Below are positions 8,679-16,485 of a stretch of DNA of 64,000 nt, piece after piece. Position 1 is the stretch's first letter, and each line of letters starts with the position of its first letter. The DNA is taken from NCBI GenBank assembly GCA_014762635.1, contig JABURR010000061.1:1-64000 (forward strand), given 5' to 3'. The notes beneath the pieces are model-generated. The model was not told the DNA's origin. It was given only the letters and a program-made list of their open reading frames with translations, and searched no databases. The DNA is from Paracoccaceae bacterium. Lineage in GTDB: Bacteria > Pseudomonadota > Alphaproteobacteria > Rhodobacterales > Rhodobacteraceae. Position numbers and translations under genes: made by a program.

Positions 8679-11345
8679 ATGAGCAGTTTCTCGGAAGATG
8701 ACGCCTTCGAGGCGGCGGTGCCCTTGTCGGCGCGGGCGGTGGCGGCGCGGCCGGTGCCGTATCTGGATGATCTGAACCCCGCGCAGCGCGAGGCAGTGGA
8801 GGCTTTGGACGGGCCGGTGCTGATGCTGGCGGGCGCCGGCACGGGCAAGACCAAGGCGTTGACCACGCGGATTGCGCATCTGCTCAATACCGGGCGGGCG
8901 CGGCCGAACGAGATCCTGGCGGTGACCTTCACGAACAAGGCTGCGCGCGAGATGAAGGAGCGGGTGGCGCGGCTTCTGGGCCAGACGGTTGAAGGAATGC
9001 CGTGGCTTGGCACCTTTCATGCGATCGGGGTCAAGCTGTTGCGGCGACATGCCGAACTGGTGGGGCTGAAGTCGAATTTCACCATTCTCGATACCGATGA
9101 CCAGGTGCGGTTGCTGAAGCAGATCATCAGTGTGGAAGGTGTCGATGAGAAGCGGCATCCGCCGCGTTGGCTGGCAAGTAAAATTGATGGCTGGAAGAAC
9201 CAAGCTTTCCTGCCCAGCAAGGTTCCCGAGAGCGAAGATATTGAACTTTGGGCGGAACGTATCTTCACGACGGAGAAGCTAGAATCCACCGATCAGGTCT
9301 ATGAATTCAAGCATAGAAACCCGGAGAGTGGTGCGATTGGACGGCGGACCATATCCGCCAAACAGGTCTACGCTATTTACCAAGAAAGGCTGAAGGCGCT
9401 CAACGCGGTCGACTTCGGCGATCTGCTTTTGCACGTTCTTTCGATCTTCCAGACCTATCCCGACGTGCTTGCCCAGTACCAGCGCTGGTTCCGCTATATC
9501 CTCGTGGACGAGTACCAGGATACCAACGTGGCGCAGTACCTTTGGCTGCGGCTGCTGGCGCAGGGGCATCGCAACATCTGCTGCGTGGGGGATGACGACC
9601 AGTCGATCTATGGTTGGCGCGGGGCGGAGGTGGGCAACATCCTGCGGTTCGAGACGGATTTTCCCGGCGCCAAGGTTGTGCGGCTGGAGCAGAATTATCG
9701 CTCGACCGCGCATATTCTTGCGGCGGCCTCTGGCGTGATCGCGGCGAACGAGGGGCGGCTGGGCAAGGAGTTGTGGACCGAGGCCGAGGGGGGCGAGAAG
9801 GTGCGCCTCATCGGCCATTGGGACGGCGAGGAAGAAGCGCGCTGGATCGGGGATGAGATCGAGGCAATGGGAGCGGGCACGCGGGGGATGAGGGCCTGTT
9901 CGCTGGATGACATGGCGATCCTCGTGCGGGCCTCGCACCAGATGCGGGCATTCGAGGACCGGTTCCTGACCATCGGGTTGCCCTACAGGGTGATCGGCGG
10001 GCCGCGGTTCTATGAGCGGATGGAGATCCGCGATGCCATGGCCTATTTCCGGGTGGCGGTGAGCCCCGAGGATGACCTGGCGTTCGAGCGGATCGTCAAC
10101 ACGCCGAAGCGCGGCGTGGGCGACAAGGCGTTGCAGCGGATCCAGCGCGCGGCGCGGGATCAGGGCGTGCCGCTGATCGAGGGCGTGCGGCGGTTGGTCG
10201 AGGCGGGCGAGATCAAGGGCAAGGCGAAGACCGAGCTCGCGGCGCTGCTGAATTATCTCGATCTATGGAACTACTTGATTGTCAAAAAAGACAATGATGC
10301 GGAAATCTCCAAGTGGACGGGGAAGAACGCGGAGATTGAAGCGGAAGTTCAACTGATTCTGGCAAAATTGGAAGGGCTGGATGCCGAGAAGCCTTCCGAT
10401 GAAGAAGCGGAGAAGGTCGAGGCCAAGAAGCAGGCATTGGCCGCTCAGATTGAACAACTCAAGTCCAGAATGGAACTTTTTCAGAAGTTCATCGCAATCT
10501 TGAAGGGCGATCACATTCGATTGGCTGAGACCATCCTTGAAGACTCGGGCTACACGGAGATGTGGCGGAACGACAAGACGCCCGAAGCACCAGGTCGGCT
10601 GGAGAACCTCAAGGAACTGGTGAAGGCGCTGGAAGGGTTCGAGAACCTTCAGGGCTTCCTGGAGCATGTGGCGCTGATCATGGACAACGAGTCCGACGAT
10701 GGCGGGCCGAAGGTCAGCATCATGACCCTGCACGCAGCCAAGGGGCTGGAGTTTCCCGCCGTGTTCCTGCCGGGCTGGGAGGATGGCCTGTTCCCCAGCC
10801 AGCGCAGCATGGATGAAAGCGGGCTCAAGGGGCTCGAGGAAGAGCGGCGGCTGGCCTATGTGGGGATCACCCGGGCGGAAGAGCTGTGCACGATTTCCTT
10901 TGCCTCGAACCGCCGGGTCTATGGCCAGTGGCAAAGCCAGATGCCCTCGCGCTTCATCGACGAATTGCCCGAGGCCCACGTCGAGGTGCTGACGCCGCCG
11001 GGGCTTTATGGTGGCGGCTACGGCGCGGCGGGCATGGCCTCCACCATCGAGGATCGGGCGGCCAGCGCCAATGTCTACAACTCGCCGGGCTGGAAACGGA
11101 TGCAATCGCGTGGATCTGTCCGTGGCATGAGCCAGCCGTCCGAGTCGCGCAACGCGGTGATCGACCTCGACGCGGTGTCGTTTTTCACTGCGGGGGACCG
11201 GGTGTTTCACCAGAAATTCGGCTACGGTACGATCCTGGGGATCGAGGGCGACAAGCTGGATATCGAGTTCGACAAGGCTGGCGCCAAGAAGGTCGTAGCG
11301 AAATTCATCGTTCCGGCGGCGCGGGCGGACGACGTGCCGTTCTGA
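8679..11345 (+). CDS. uvrD: UvrD/PcrA-type ATP-dependent DNA helicase with two low-GC insertions
   Basis: Superfamily 1A 3'-5' helicase for nucleotide excision and mismatch repair. The 888-residue protein has motif I AGAGTGKT (51-58), motif Ia VTFTNKAAREMKER, motif II LVDEYQDTN, motif III DDQSIYGWRGA, motif IV EQNYRST, motif V TLHAAKGLEF, motif VI YVGITRAEEL and a C-terminal Tudor-like segment (VFHQKFGYGTILGIEGDKL). Two stretches, about residues 187-237 and 530-611, have clearly lower GC and different codon use than the rest; the second is a charged, heptad-like coiled coil not found in standard PcrA. I chose ATG 8679; AGGAGG lies 22 bases upstream, closer to an in-frame ATT at 8667, so the true start is uncertain. 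The longer open frame from 8346 would overlap alr and is rejected. Confidence 0.93.
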   Translation: MSSFSEDDAFEAAVPLSARAVAARPVPYLDDLNPAQREAVEALDGPVLMLAGAGTGKTKALTTRIAHLLNTGRARPNEILAVTFTNKAAREMKERVARLLGQTVEGMPWLGTFHAIGVKLLRRHAELVGLKSNFTILDTDDQVRLLKQIISVEGVDEKRHPPRWLASKIDGWKNQAFLPSKVPESEDIELWAERIFTTEKLESTDQVYEFKHRNPESGAIGRRTISAKQVYAIYQERLKALNAVDFGDLLLHVLSIFQTYPDVLAQYQRWFRYILVDEYQDTNVAQYLWLRLLAQGHRNICCVGDDDQSIYGWRGAEVGNILRFETDFPGAKVVRLEQNYRSTAHILAAASGVIAANEGRLGKELWTEAEGGEKVRLIGHWDGEEEARWIGDEIEAMGAGTRGMRACSLDDMAILVRASHQMRAFEDRFLTIGLPYRVIGGPRFYERMEIRDAMAYFRVAVSPEDDLAFERIVNTPKRGVGDKALQRIQRAARDQGVPLIEGVRRLVEAGEIKGKAKTELAALLNYLDLWNYLIVKKDNDAEISKWTGKNAEIEAEVQLILAKLEGLDAEKPSDEEAEKVEAKKQALAAQIEQLKSRMELFQKFIAILKGDHIRLAETILEDSGYTEMWRNDKTPEAPGRLENLKELVKALEGFENLQGFLEHVALIMDNESDDGGPKVSIMTLHAAKGLEFPAVFLPGWEDGLFPSQRSMDESGLKGLEEERRLAYVGITRAEELCTISFASNRRVYGQWQSQMPSRFIDELPEAHVEVLTPPGLYGGGYGAAGMASTIEDRAASANVYNSPGWKRMQSRGSVRGMSQPSESRNAVIDLDAVSFFTAGDRVFHQKFGYGTILGIEGDKLDIEFDKAGAKKVVAKFIVPAARADDVPF

Positions 11346-11380
11346 CGGCGCTGCCTTAAACTTCCATCACAGACAAAAAA

Positions 11381-11412
11381 ACGGCGGTGCCCAGGGAGGT
11401 GGGCGCCGCCGT
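11381..11412 (-). terminator. Terminator of the Cuckoo RNA array, with a short CCUCCC loop
   Basis: On the minus strand a GC-rich stem (complement of ACGGCGG.GCCC paired with GGGC.CCGCCGT) encloses ACCTCCCT and is followed by seven T (complement of A at 11374-11381). It ends the DUF1127-small RNA transcript, and its loop keeps a truncated version of the array's CCTCCTCCC motif. The uvrD stop codon is 36 bases away on the other strand, so it may also serve uvrD. Confidence 0.8.
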
Positions 11413-11427
11413 TTCTGTATGAGGTCA

Positions 11428-11740
11428 CCGCGCAAGGGAGGAGGAGACGCGGCTCTCGTATCGGACCTGCCCAAGGGAGGAGGAGAGGCAGGACCAAACT
11501 GTTGCCCGGGACAGTCCGGCGGTGCCAGGGAGGAGGAGAGGCACCGCCGTTCTATCACATGGCACCAACCCCAAGGGAGGAGGAGAGGGTGGTGCCGGGC
11601 TACGAGCGCTCAAAGGGAGGAGGAGAAGAACGCTCGTATTTCGGGTGAGGCATCAAGCCTCGGAATTTTCAGGCGACGACATCAGGGAGGAGGAAGATGT
11701 CGCCGCCAATCTCAGGGCCCAAGGGAGGAGGAGAAGGCCC
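11428..11740 (-). ncRNA. Array of seven Cuckoo/CcsR-type small RNA hairpins with CCUCCUCCC loops
   Basis: Seven hairpins occur in tandem. All carry CCTCCTCCC on the minus strand in the loop, at 11436-11444, 11475-11483, 11528-11536, 11575-11583, 11615-11623, 11685-11693 and 11723-11731 (GGGAGGAGG on the plus strand). The stems differ completely in sequence but remain paired, for example CGGCGGTGCC 11517-11526 with GGCACCGCCG 11540-11549, and ACGAGCGCTC 11602-11611 with 11628-11637. This is the pattern of the Cuckoo family; in Rhodobacter sphaeroides four such RNAs (CcsR1-4) are co-transcribed with a DUF1127 gene under heat-shock-type sigma factors and act in oxidative stress. Here too a DUF1127 gene lies immediately upstream on the same strand. 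The loop resembles anti-Shine-Dalgarno sequence. Confidence 0.88.
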
Positions 11741-11753
11741 CGATCAGAAACTT

Positions 11754-11972
11754 TTACTTCGCGCCGTAAGCGGCGTCGTAGGCGATCCGCTTGATCTGGC
11801 TGTAGTGCATGCCCAGATCCGCCAGTTCGCGGTTCGACAGGCTCGAGAGTTCGCGCACGGTGGTGCGGTAAACGTTGTAGCGCTCGCGGCGCTCGGCCAG
11901 GTCCTTCAGGACGGCGGCGATCCGGTCGCGAAGGCCAAACCCTTCGATGCGTGCAGCAGTGATATAAGCCAT
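11754..11972 (-). CDS. DUF1127 small protein (CcaF1-like), head gene of the Cuckoo RNA transcript
   Basis: A 72-residue basic protein whose second half, VRELSSLSNRELADLGMHYS, is the DUF1127 signature. In Rhodobacter such proteins bind RNA and influence the maturation of the downstream sRNAs. The stop codon lies 14 bases before the first hairpin. The ATG at 11972 is preferred over a TTG two codons earlier. Upstream on the minus strand a weak promoter-like pair (TTGTGC, 15 bases, CTAAAT around 12022-12048) is visible; assignment to an RpoH-type sigma factor is inference from the R. sphaeroides case. Confidence 0.88.
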   Translation of the reverse strand: MAYITAARIEGFGLRDRIAAVLKDLAERRERYNVYRTTVRELSSLSNRELADLGMHYSQIKRIAYDAAYGAK

Positions 11973-12189
11973 GTTCAATCTCGTTCCGTTCAGCTTCGAG
12001 CATCTCGTTGCTCCGTTGAGGGCTTATTTAGACCGTTGCTGCAAATGCACAATCCGCCGAATCGACAATGCTGCTATGCAGAAAGTGCAAAGGTATATCA
12101 AAATATGAATATGTCGTTTGTACGTAGCAATGGGTTTCGGCGCTGTGACATTGGCGATTAGGGCCGATGCCGTCCGATGATGCGCAATC

Positions 12190-12215
12190 TTGGCGTTGTG
12201 CCGGGATCTTGTGCG
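12190..12215 (+). repeat. TTGGCGTTGTGCCGG-type conserved intergenic sequence, copy 1
   Basis: The 26 bases from 12190 begin TTGGCGTTGTGCCGGGATC and match the 26 bases at 62464-62489 upstream of clpX at 22 positions, including 15 identical bases in a row at the start. Neither copy is coding. A shared protein-binding or promoter element is possible. Confidence 0.5.
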
Positions 12216-12385
12216 TCGCCAGTATCGAGGCGTGGCTCCCACGAGGAAGCGCGGCGCTATGGGAAATCACGGGATAGATGCTGGAAGTGGCGGGTTTCGA
12301 GGGGGCCTGCCTTGCTTTTTTGACGGTGATTCGGCGGGAAATTCAGCCCATGCGCAGTCTCATCACATCGAGATTGGAATTTTTT

Positions 12386-12420
12386 TGGGATTGTACGGGA
12401 TTTTTCGGGCCTGTGTGGAG
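12386..12420 (+). promoter_or_regulatory. MraZ-box-like repeats, set 1 (10-bp phased TGGGA-type)
   Basis: TGGGA (12386), CGGGA (12396), CGGGC (12406) and TGGAG (12416) occur at exactly 10-bp spacing, embedded in T-rich DNA. MraZ of Escherichia coli binds direct TGGGN repeats separated by 5 nt near its own promoter, which gives the same period. The set lies about 70-110 bp upstream of the proposed mraZ promoter. Confidence 0.6.
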
Positions 12421-12492
12421 CGCGGGATACCTGTCCATATGTTGTGTTAAAAAACCATCGTTGCACAAATTGAGCGCTGTATTGGTTTGAAT

Positions 12493-12520
12493 TTGACCCA
12501 AAGCCGTTCTCTGATAGGGT
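12493..12520 (+). promoter_or_regulatory. Probable promoter of the mraZ leader
   Basis: TTGACC at 12493-12498, a 16-base spacer and TAGGGT at 12515-12520. The -35 is a good match, the -10 weak. It lies between the two sets of MraZ-like boxes and would start a leader of about 310 nt before mraZ. Confidence 0.4.
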
Positions 12521-12546
12521 TCTGCCATGAGCTATGGCGCATAAAT

Positions 12547-12581
12547 TCCCACAAAATTCTGTTGATTTCCATGAATTCCCA
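12547..12581 (-). promoter_or_regulatory. MraZ-box-like repeats, set 2, opposite orientation
   Basis: On the minus strand TGGGA-type units appear at 10-bp steps: TCCCA 12547-12551, TTCTG 12557, TTCCA 12567-12571, TCCCA 12577-12581 and a weaker TCCAT at 12587. This mirrors set 1 on the opposite strand and lies just downstream of the probable transcription start, a position suited to repression or roadblock. Confidence 0.5.
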
Positions 12582-12760
12582 TGTCATCCATGTTCCTGCG
12601 ATGAGGACGGGCAGGGGCACATAAGAACCCCGAACCAAAAACTCCCAAGTCAGGTTTCATACAGGCACCCGCTTTCATCGAATGACAGATCCGGCGCGCA
12701 AGCGAGCAGACATCCCCCAAGATGCGCGCGTAGTCGGACTACCCAGAGATGGGACGAGGG

Positions 12761-12800
12761 CGGCGGATCGGGCAGTGGCAGCAGCTCGATCCGCCGTTTT
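12761..12800 (+). terminator. Attenuator/terminator hairpin upstream of mraZ
   Basis: Perfect 10-bp stem CGGCGGATCG (12761-12770) / CGATCCGCCG (12787-12796) with a 16-base loop, followed by TTTTC. It ends 38 bases before the mraZ start, so transcripts of the whole cluster must read through it. Equivalent to the terminator that generates UpsM in R. sphaeroides. Confidence 0.75.
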
Positions 12801-12838
12801 CGTCTCAGACAGGCGAGGCAGGATAGAAAGGCGGTCGG

Positions 12839-13342
12839 GTGGCCCGCAGATTCATAGGCGAATACACCTTCAAGGTGGATGCGAAGGGCAGGGTGTCTAT
12901 CCCGGCCCTGTTTCGCCGTGTTCTTGAGGCCGGTGACCCGGACTGGACCGACGGTCTGCGCCCGCGCCTGGTGATCGTCTATGGCGATCATCGCAAGAAA
13001 TACCTCGAGTGCTATACGCAGGAAGCCCACGACAAGGTGGCCAGCCAGATCGAAGACATGCCGCGCGGCTCGATGGAGCGGCGGATGCTGGAACGGCTTG
13101 TGCTGGGTCAGTCGCATCCGACTGAGGTCGACAGCGACGGGCGGCTGGTGCTTCCGCAGAAACTTCGCGAAAAGATCGCGCTGGGCGGTGAAGCCTTCTT
13201 TATCTCGTCCGGCGACACCTTCCAGATATGGAAGCCCGAGACATATGAATCCGAGGAGCTGGCCCGTACCGAGGCCTGGCTCGAGCAATTCCCGGACGAT
13301 TTCGATCCGCTCGTCCTGCTGGACGGCAAGGCCGAGGGCTAG
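12839..13342 (+). CDS. mraZ: Transcriptional regulator MraZ
   Basis: DNA-binding protein that represses its own division/cell-wall cluster. The 167-residue sequence contains two SpoVT/AbrB-like repeats: FIGEYTFKVDAKGRVSIPALFR near the N-terminus and HPTEVDSDGRLVLPQKLREK in the second half, as in all MraZ proteins. Start is GTG at 12839 (protein MARRFIGEYTF) with AAAGGCGG a few bases upstream. First gene of the cluster; the phased TGGGA-like repeats upstream are candidate operators. Confidence 0.95.
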   Translation: MARRFIGEYTFKVDAKGRVSIPALFRRVLEAGDPDWTDGLRPRLVIVYGDHRKKYLECYTQEAHDKVASQIEDMPRGSMERRMLERLVLGQSHPTEVDSDGRLVLPQKLREKIALGGEAFFISSGDTFQIWKPETYESEELARTEAWLEQFPDDFDPLVLLDGKAEG

Positions 13343-13345
13343 GCC

Positions 13346-14344
13346 ATGAGCGCGGCCCCGGCATCCCCTTCCGAGCGCCCGCATGTTCCCGTCCTGCTGC
13401 GGCCCCTGCTTGAGGCGGTGGCGCCGGTTGCGGGCGTCTGGCTTGACGGCACCTTCGGCGCAGGCGGCTATGCGCGCGGCCTGCTGGAGGCGGGCGCCGC
13501 GAAGGTCATCGGTGTGGACCGCGACCCGTCCGTGTTCGAAATGGCAAAGGCCTGGGCGGGTGACTATGGCGACCGGCTGGAGCTGGTTGAGGGGCGATTT
13601 TCGAAACTAGATGAATACGGCCAGAATCTAGACGGCATCGTGCTGGACCTCGGCGTGTCCTCGATGCAGCTCGACCAGGCGGAGCGCGGGTTTTCCTTCA
13701 TGAGGGACGGGCCGCTCGACATGCGGATGAGCCGGTCGGGGCCCTCGGCGGCGGATATCGTGAACGAGGCCGACGAGAAGACACTGGCCGATATCCTGTT
13801 TCACTATGGTGAGGAGCGTGCCTCGCGCCGCATCGCCCGCACCATCCTGGCCGAACGCGCAAAGGCCCCGATCGAGACCACGCTGCGGCTGGCCTCCATC
13901 GTCGAGGGCTGCCTGCCGCGCGCCAAGCCAGGGCAGTCACACCCCGCTACGCGCACGTTCCAGGCAATCCGTATCGCCGTGAACGAGGAATACGAGGAAC
14001 TCGCCGCCGGTCTGGAAGCGGCCGAACGCGCGTTGAAGCCCGGCGGTCAGTTCGCTGTCGTCACCTTTCACTCCATCGAGGACCGGATCGTGAAGCGGTT
14101 CCTACAATTGCGCTCGGGCAAGGGCGGGCAGGGCAGTCGGCACGCACCTGTCGCCGAACCCGAGCCAAAGCGGTTCGAGCTTGTCACCCGCCGGGCCGTG
14201 GGGCCCGACGACGAGGAACTTCAGATCAACCCCCGCGCGCGATCGGCAAAGCTGCGCGTGGCGCGCCGCACCGATGCGCCGGCCGGGCCGGTGGATCGCG
14301 CCGCGCTGGGTATGCCACGCCTGCCGGAGAAGGGATCGAGATAA
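13346..14344 (+). CDS. rsmH: 16S rRNA (cytosine1402-N4)-methyltransferase RsmH
   Basis: SAM-dependent methyltransferase acting on C1402 of 16S rRNA. The 332-residue protein has the RsmH start [14 protein letters not shown], the SAM motif [32 protein letters not shown] and the C-terminal [12 protein letters not shown] signature. Begins 3 bases after mraZ and shares TAATG with ftsL, as expected for the cluster. Confidence 0.96.
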   Translation: MSAAPASPSERPHVPVLLRPLLEAVAPVAGVWLDGTFGAGGYARGLLEAGAAKVIGVDRDPSVFEMAKAWAGDYGDRLELVEGRFSKLDEYGQNLDGIVLDLGVSSMQLDQAERGFSFMRDGPLDMRMSRSGPSAADIVNEADEKTLADILFHYGEERASRRIARTILAERAKAPIETTLRLASIVEGCLPRAKPGQSHPATRTFQAIRIAVNEEYEELAAGLEAAERALKPGGQFAVVTFHSIEDRIVKRFLQLRSGKGGQGSRHAPVAEPEPKRFELVTRRAVGPDDEELQINPRARSAKLRVARRTDAPAGPVDRAALGMPRLPEKGSR

Positions 14345-14691
14345 TGCGCACCATCTTCTTCATGTTGTCCGCGCTTTCGGTCATGGGTCTGGCCTTCTGG
14401 GCCTACCAGCAGAACTACCGCACCCAGACCGCCCTGAAGGACTCTCAGCGACTCCAGCGCGAAATCGGCGAGTTGCGCGAGACGCTTTCGGTGTTGCGCG
14501 CCGAATGGGCCTACCTGAACCGGCCTGAACGCCTGCGCGAACTGGCTGACCTCAACTATGATCGGCTGGGCCTTCTGCCGCTGATGCCCGAGCAGTTCGG
14601 GCGTATCGATCAGGTGGCCTATCCCGAAGCCGGGATCGATATCCGCAATGCCGTCGACGCGATTGGCGATCTTGGGGAGGACGCCCAATGA
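14344..14691 (+). CDS. ftsL: Cell division protein FtsL
   Basis: A 115-residue bitopic membrane protein: one helix at residues 3-20 ([20 protein letters not shown]) then a periplasmic coiled coil rich in Leu/Arg/Glu (about 30-70). FtsL joins FtsB and FtsQ to activate septal FtsWI. Sequence conservation is low in this family; the call rests on topology, coiled coil and position between rsmH and ftsI. Start overlaps the rsmH stop; end overlaps the ftsI start. Confidence 0.88.
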   Translation: MRTIFFMLSALSVMGLAFWAYQQNYRTQTALKDSQRLQREIGELRETLSVLRAEWAYLNRPERLRELADLNYDRLGLLPLMPEQFGRIDQVAYPEAGIDIRNAVDAIGDLGEDAQ

Positions 14692-16469
14692 CACGGACTC
14701 CGCTGCGTCCACTGGCCCGGATCCTGCGCGCCCGCGAAGAGGGCGATAACCCCGACGCCATCGAGCGTGAGAACCTGCGCCGACGCCATGAGGCGATGCG
14801 CGACAAGCTGCGCCTGCGCGCCGAGGGGCGTTTGCTGGTCCTCAGCCTGTTCTTCGTGTCGGCCTTCGCCATGGTCGGGCTGCGCATGGGCCATCTTGCC
14901 GCGTCCGAGCCGAGTGAACCGCGCAGCGCCAGCGCGGGACATTTCATCGCGACGCAGCGGGCCGACATCCTGGATCGCAACGGGCGGATCCTAGCGACGA
15001 ACCTGCTGACCCATTCGCTCTATGCCCAGCCGCCGCAGATGATCGACAAGGCGCGCGCGGCGCGCGAGCTGGTCGCGATCTTCCCGGATCTGGATGAGCA
15101 GCGTCTGCTTCGCCAGTTCTCGGGTGAGCGCAAGTTCATCTGGATCAAGCGCAAGATCAGCCCCGAGCAGATGCAGCAGGTGCATGACATCGGCGATCCC
15201 GGCCTGATGTTCGGCCCGCGCGAGATGCGGCTTTATCCAAACGGCAGGCTTGCCGCCCATGTGCTGGGCGGCGCGGGCTTCGGGCGCGAGGGCGTGCACT
15301 CCGCCGAGATCGTCGGCGTGGCGGGGGTCGAGAAGACCTTCGACGAGTTCCTGCGCGATCCGGCCAATGCCGGGGCGCCGCTGCAGCTTTCGATCGACCT
15401 GACGATCCAGTCCGCGGCGCGCCCGGTGCTGTGGGGCGGGATGAAGCTGATGAACGCCAAGGCCGCATCCATGGTCCTCATGGATGCGCATACCGGTGAA
15501 GTGATCAGCCTTGTGTCGCTCCCGGACTTCGACCCGAACAAGCGCCCCGCGCCACCCACCTCCGGGCAGGCCTCGGACAGCCCGCTGTTCAATCACGCGG
15601 TGCAGGGCGTTTATGAACTGGGCTCCACCTTCAAGAGCTTCACCGCCGCCCAGGCGCTGGAAGATGGGCTGGCACAGGTCGACACGTTGATCGATACCAA
15701 GGGCCCGCTGGTCTGGGGCCGCTACAAGATCCGGGATTCCCATCGGATGCCGCCAAAGATGTCTTTGGCCGACATGATCGTGAAGTCCTCGAACGTGGGC
15801 TCCGCGCGGGTCGCACAGGAGATTGGCGCGGAACGCCAGAAGGATTTCCTGCGCAACCTGGGCCTGCTGGAGCCAAGCCCGATCGAACTGGTCGAGGCGC
15901 GGTCGGTCCGCCCGCTTTTCCCGAGCAACTGGTCCGAGATCTCGGCCATGACGATCAGCTATGGCCATGGTGTATCGGTCAGCCCGCTGCATCTGGCGGC
16001 AGCCTATGCCACGCTTCTTAACGGCGGGCGCAAGGTTTCCCCGACGATTCTCAGGACAGCGCGCGCCGAACCCGGGCCGCGGGTTCTCTCGCCCGAGGTT
16101 TCCATCGCGATGCGCGGAATCCTGCGCGACGTGGTCCGGCACGGGACGGCAACCATGGGTGAGGTTCCCGGCTACAATGTCGCGGGCAAGACCGGCACGG
16201 CAGACAAGCCCAACCCGGTGGGCGGGTATTACGAAGATCGGGTGATTTCGACCTTTGCCAGCGCCTTCCCGGCCGAAAATCCGCGATATGTGCTGGTCGT
16301 GACACTGGACGAACCGGAAGAAACCTCGGGGCTGGAACCGCGCCGTACCGCGGGCTGGACGGCTGTTCCGGTCGCGGCTGAAATCATTCGCCGCACGGCG
16401 CCGCTTCTGGGGCTGCGTCCGGCAATTGAACCCGACCTCGTGAATGCGGTATCACTCACTTCCAACTGA
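14688..16469 (+). CDS. ftsI: Septal peptidoglycan transpeptidase FtsI (PBP3)
   Basis: Class B penicillin-binding protein that cross-links septal peptidoglycan with FtsW. The 593-residue protein has a cytoplasmic start, one membrane helix (about 44-66), a PBP dimerisation domain, and the transpeptidase domain with active-site S313-T-F-K316, the SSN motif in [13 protein letters not shown], and KTG in [16 protein letters not shown] overlap with ftsL. Confidence 0.95.
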   Translation: MTRTPLRPLARILRAREEGDNPDAIERENLRRRHEAMRDKLRLRAEGRLLVLSLFFVSAFAMVGLRMGHLAASEPSEPRSASAGHFIATQRADILDRNGRILATNLLTHSLYAQPPQMIDKARAARELVAIFPDLDEQRLLRQFSGERKFIWIKRKISPEQMQQVHDIGDPGLMFGPREMRLYPNGRLAAHVLGGAGFGREGVHSAEIVGVAGVEKTFDEFLRDPANAGAPLQLSIDLTIQSAARPVLWGGMKLMNAKAASMVLMDAHTGEVISLVSLPDFDPNKRPAPPTSGQASDSPLFNHAVQGVYELGSTFKSFTAAQALEDGLAQVDTLIDTKGPLVWGRYKIRDSHRMPPKMSLADMIVKSSNVGSARVAQEIGAERQKDFLRNLGLLEPSPIELVEARSVRPLFPSNWSEISAMTISYGHGVSVSPLHLAAAYATLLNGGRKVSPTILRTARAEPGPRVLSPEVSIAMRGILRDVVRHGTATMGEVPGYNVAGKTGTADKPNPVGGYYEDRVISTFASAFPAENPRYVLVVTLDEPEETSGLEPRRTAGWTAVPVAAEIIRRTAPLLGLRPAIEPDLVNAVSLTSN

Positions 16470-16485
16470 GAGGCACACGGAAACC

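Larger units (their letters stand above)
12527..12800 (+). ncRNA. UpsM-like small RNA from the mraZ 5' leader (predicted)
   Basis: In R. sphaeroides the division/cell-wall cluster is preceded by a long leader that mostly terminates before mraZ and yields the sRNA UpsM. Here a similarly long non-coding leader runs from the putative promoter to a good hairpin-T-run at 12761-12800. The RNA ends are inferred, and I see no sequence proof of homology beyond position and architecture. Confidence 0.5.
11973..12838. other. 866-bp AT-richer intergenic region between the DUF1127 gene and mraZ
   Basis: No convincing protein gene: open frames here are short, lack ribosome sites and differ in composition from neighbours. 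The left part (to about 12050) should hold the DUF1127/Cuckoo promoter. The middle carries a 26-bp sequence shared with the clpX upstream region. The right part contains two sets of MraZ-box-like repeats, a probable promoter and a leader RNA ending in an attenuator hairpin. These are listed separately. Confidence 0.7.

Noticed and set aside
11428-11740. CRISPR array
   Set aside because: Repeat units are only about 13 identical bases, spaced irregularly, with stems that pair; no cas genes nearby.
11419-11794. Open frames across the GGGAGGAGG array, with the purine runs read as ribosome sites
   Set aside because: The purines lie in hairpin loops with compensating stems, and the functional strand is the minus strand downstream of DUF1127; the open frames have no recognisable content.
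12190-12450. 86-residue open frame upstream of mraZ
   Set aside because: No ribosome site, AT-rich non-coding composition, and it overlaps MraZ-box-like repeats.
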